This document shows, in pieces, positions 63,833 through 64,000 of a stretch of DNA of 64,000 nucleotides. The DNA lies in the NCBI GenBank assembly GCA_950295325.1, contig OX485803.1, positions 65,423,554 to 65,487,553 of the forward strand, written 5' to 3'. The DNA comes from Polytrichum commune. Its lineage: Eukaryota; Streptophyta; Polytrichopsida; Polytrichales; Polytrichaceae. Numbering within the stretch: the first letter of the stretch is position 1; each line of letters begins with the position of its first letter. A program made the translations under genes and the position numbers. The notes below the pieces were generated by a model that was not told the DNA's origin, did not search any database, and saw only the letters and a program-made list of their open reading frames with translations.

Positions 63833-63907
63833 GTCCAAGCCAGCAAATTCACAATCACAAGCCAAATGCTACTCAAGGCCATTGAACCTCACAAGTTGAT
63901 AATCTGG
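63833..63907 (+). repeat. Terminal partial monomer and array junction
   Basis: Monomer 633 is canonical for its first 75 bases (gtcc, cagc, ctac, gataatctgg). It stops after pos 75, between the two g's and the c of the second GGCC site. The next bases, tgtagttagc, have no similarity to pos 76 onward. The break is abrupt, without a decaying partial match on the far side. Confidence 0.92.
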
Positions 63908-64000
63908 TGTAGTTAGCTTTTTGGTTACAAACAAACCCAGGGAAACAATCAGGGAAGACTTAAAAGGTGATCCTTATATCATCTAGGTGTCTTAGACAAG
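63908..64000. other. Non-satellite flank, 93 bases
   Basis: The sequence after the array starts tgtagttagctttttgg and is unrelated to the monomer on either strand. It holds a short direct repeat, cagggaa, twice (in cccagggaaac and atcagggaag). I recognise no gene or known element in it, and it is too short to call an open reading frame. It begins with TG, as many LTR retroelements do, so an element inserted at or bounding the array edge is possible. No terminal repeat or target-site duplication can be seen within the window. Confidence 0.6.

Larger units (their letters stand above)
1..63907 (+). repeat. 101-bp satellite array, 632.7 monomers
   Basis: This is an uninterrupted head-to-tail tandem array of a 101-bp monomer, all copies in the same orientation. 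In the register used here a monomer starts with gtccaagcc or gtctaagcc and ends with gttgaa, gttaaa or tttgaa. Landmarks throughout (starts at 102, 203, 6869, 32018, 63833) fall exactly on 1+101n, so there are 632 full copies and a 75-base partial copy with no net insertion or deletion. Monomers differ from each other by a handful of substitutions. The consensus is 42.6% GC, strongly A/C-rich on this strand, and contains no CpG. Two GGCC sites per copy (pos 45 and 74) predict a HaeIII ladder. Because 101 is not a multiple of 3, any stop codon in a monomer recurs in all frames within 303 bases, so the array cannot encode a long protein. A centromeric or heterochromatic role is likely but inferred. 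The left end of the array lies outside the window. Confidence 0.98.

Noticed and set aside
1-63907. Open reading frames of up to a few hundred bases on both strands
   Set aside because: They are chance frames inside a 101-base repeat. Because 101 is not divisible by 3, each stop codon recurs in every frame within 303 bases, and no frame has codon structure or an initiation context.
1-63907. CRISPR array
   Set aside because: The repeats are contiguous with no unique spacers, the whole 101-base unit is conserved, and there are no cas genes.
1-63907. Long tandem-repeat protein gene (for example a mucin-like exon)
   Set aside because: The period is not a multiple of three and stops occur in all frames on both strands.
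1-63907. CENP-B box or alpha-satellite identity
   Set aside because: The monomer is 101 bp rather than about 171, lacks CpG and has no stretch resembling the CENP-B box core. The higher-order logic is similar, but the sequence is unrelated as far as I can judge.
1-63907. Telomeric or rDNA spacer repeat
   Set aside because: There is no TTAGGG-like or TTTAGGG-like run, and no rRNA sequence or promoter motif nearby.
1-63907. Assembly artefact from over-collapsed or duplicated reads
   Set aside because: Copies differ by private substitutions, and duplications have differing sizes and internal edits, which is not how simple duplication of a contig looks. The single-monomer duplication at 6869-7070 is the place most open to this doubt.
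63908-64000. A gene or exon in the right flank
   Set aside because: Only 93 bases are present, with stop codons and no recognisable splice, promoter or coding signal.

Overview
The window is one block of eukaryotic satellite DNA with its right-hand edge. Bases 1-63907 are a head-to-tail array of a 101-bp monomer: 632 complete copies plus a 75-base partial copy. Bases 63908-64000 are non-satellite DNA. I see no protein-coding gene, RNA gene, CRISPR array or internal mobile element. All monomers read in the same direction. Every landmark I tracked keeps the same 101-base register (monomer n starts at 1+101(n-1)) from base 1 to the last copy. The array therefore has no net indel over 63.9 kb and changes length only by whole monomers. 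This is expected of a large centromeric, pericentromeric or heterochromatic satellite resolved by long-read assembly. The consensus has no CpG and about 43% GC (A38 C27 G16 T20 on the + strand). That fits a CpG-methylated, CpG-depleted genome such as a vertebrate or plant, but I do not recognise the monomer and name no species.

Notation. Monomers are numbered 1-633, with position 1 at the g of gtcc/gtct. They differ at few sites: pos 4 (c/t), 11 (g/a), 40 (c/g), 42 (c/g), 69 (a/g), 71-73, 84 (c/g), and the tail 89-99. Tail classes are K (aaaatatcagagttgaa), G (aaaagatcagagttgaa), T (aaaagatcagatttgaa), Y (..gatcatatttgaa), R (..gatcagggttaaa), A (..gatcagagttaaa) and L (..aatattagagttgaa). 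Reading these as a barcode shows a nested higher-order structure.

Layout. (A) 1-~13.4 kb: a loose 6-monomer cassette ending in R and followed by a 'ctag' monomer. It is amplified first as a 27-monomer tandem duplication (203-2929 / 2930-5656), then as a ~48-monomer duplication (2930-7777 / 7778-12726). (B) ~13.4-17 kb: a transitional block repeated at about 20.4-23.6 kb, 67-68 monomers away (59 after local loss). (C) 17-35 kb: an irregular 10-12-monomer organisation marked by L tails and by monomers in which pos 12 c>t creates AATAAA. It includes a 20-monomer tandem duplication and a 50-monomer-offset repeat. (D) ~34-62.6 kb: A-tail-rich. One large block (33937-43127) recurs at 51713-62620 with several whole-monomer gains. 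Between them lies a 25/28-monomer tandem duplication (43936-46460 / 46461-49288). (E) 62.6-63.7 kb: a decayed edge with about one private substitution per monomer, then 1.75 clean monomers, then the junction at 63907/63908.

The elements work together only as a repeat-evolution record: unequal exchange or replication-based amplification at scales of 1, 5, 7, 20, 25-28, 27, 48-50, ~67 and ~180 monomers. No undescribed gene system is visible. The most unusual signals are the indel-free register, the multi-layer nested duplications, the confinement of variation to one part of the monomer, a tendency of C-to-G changes to fall in TCA/TCT context, and the sharp decayed right edge.
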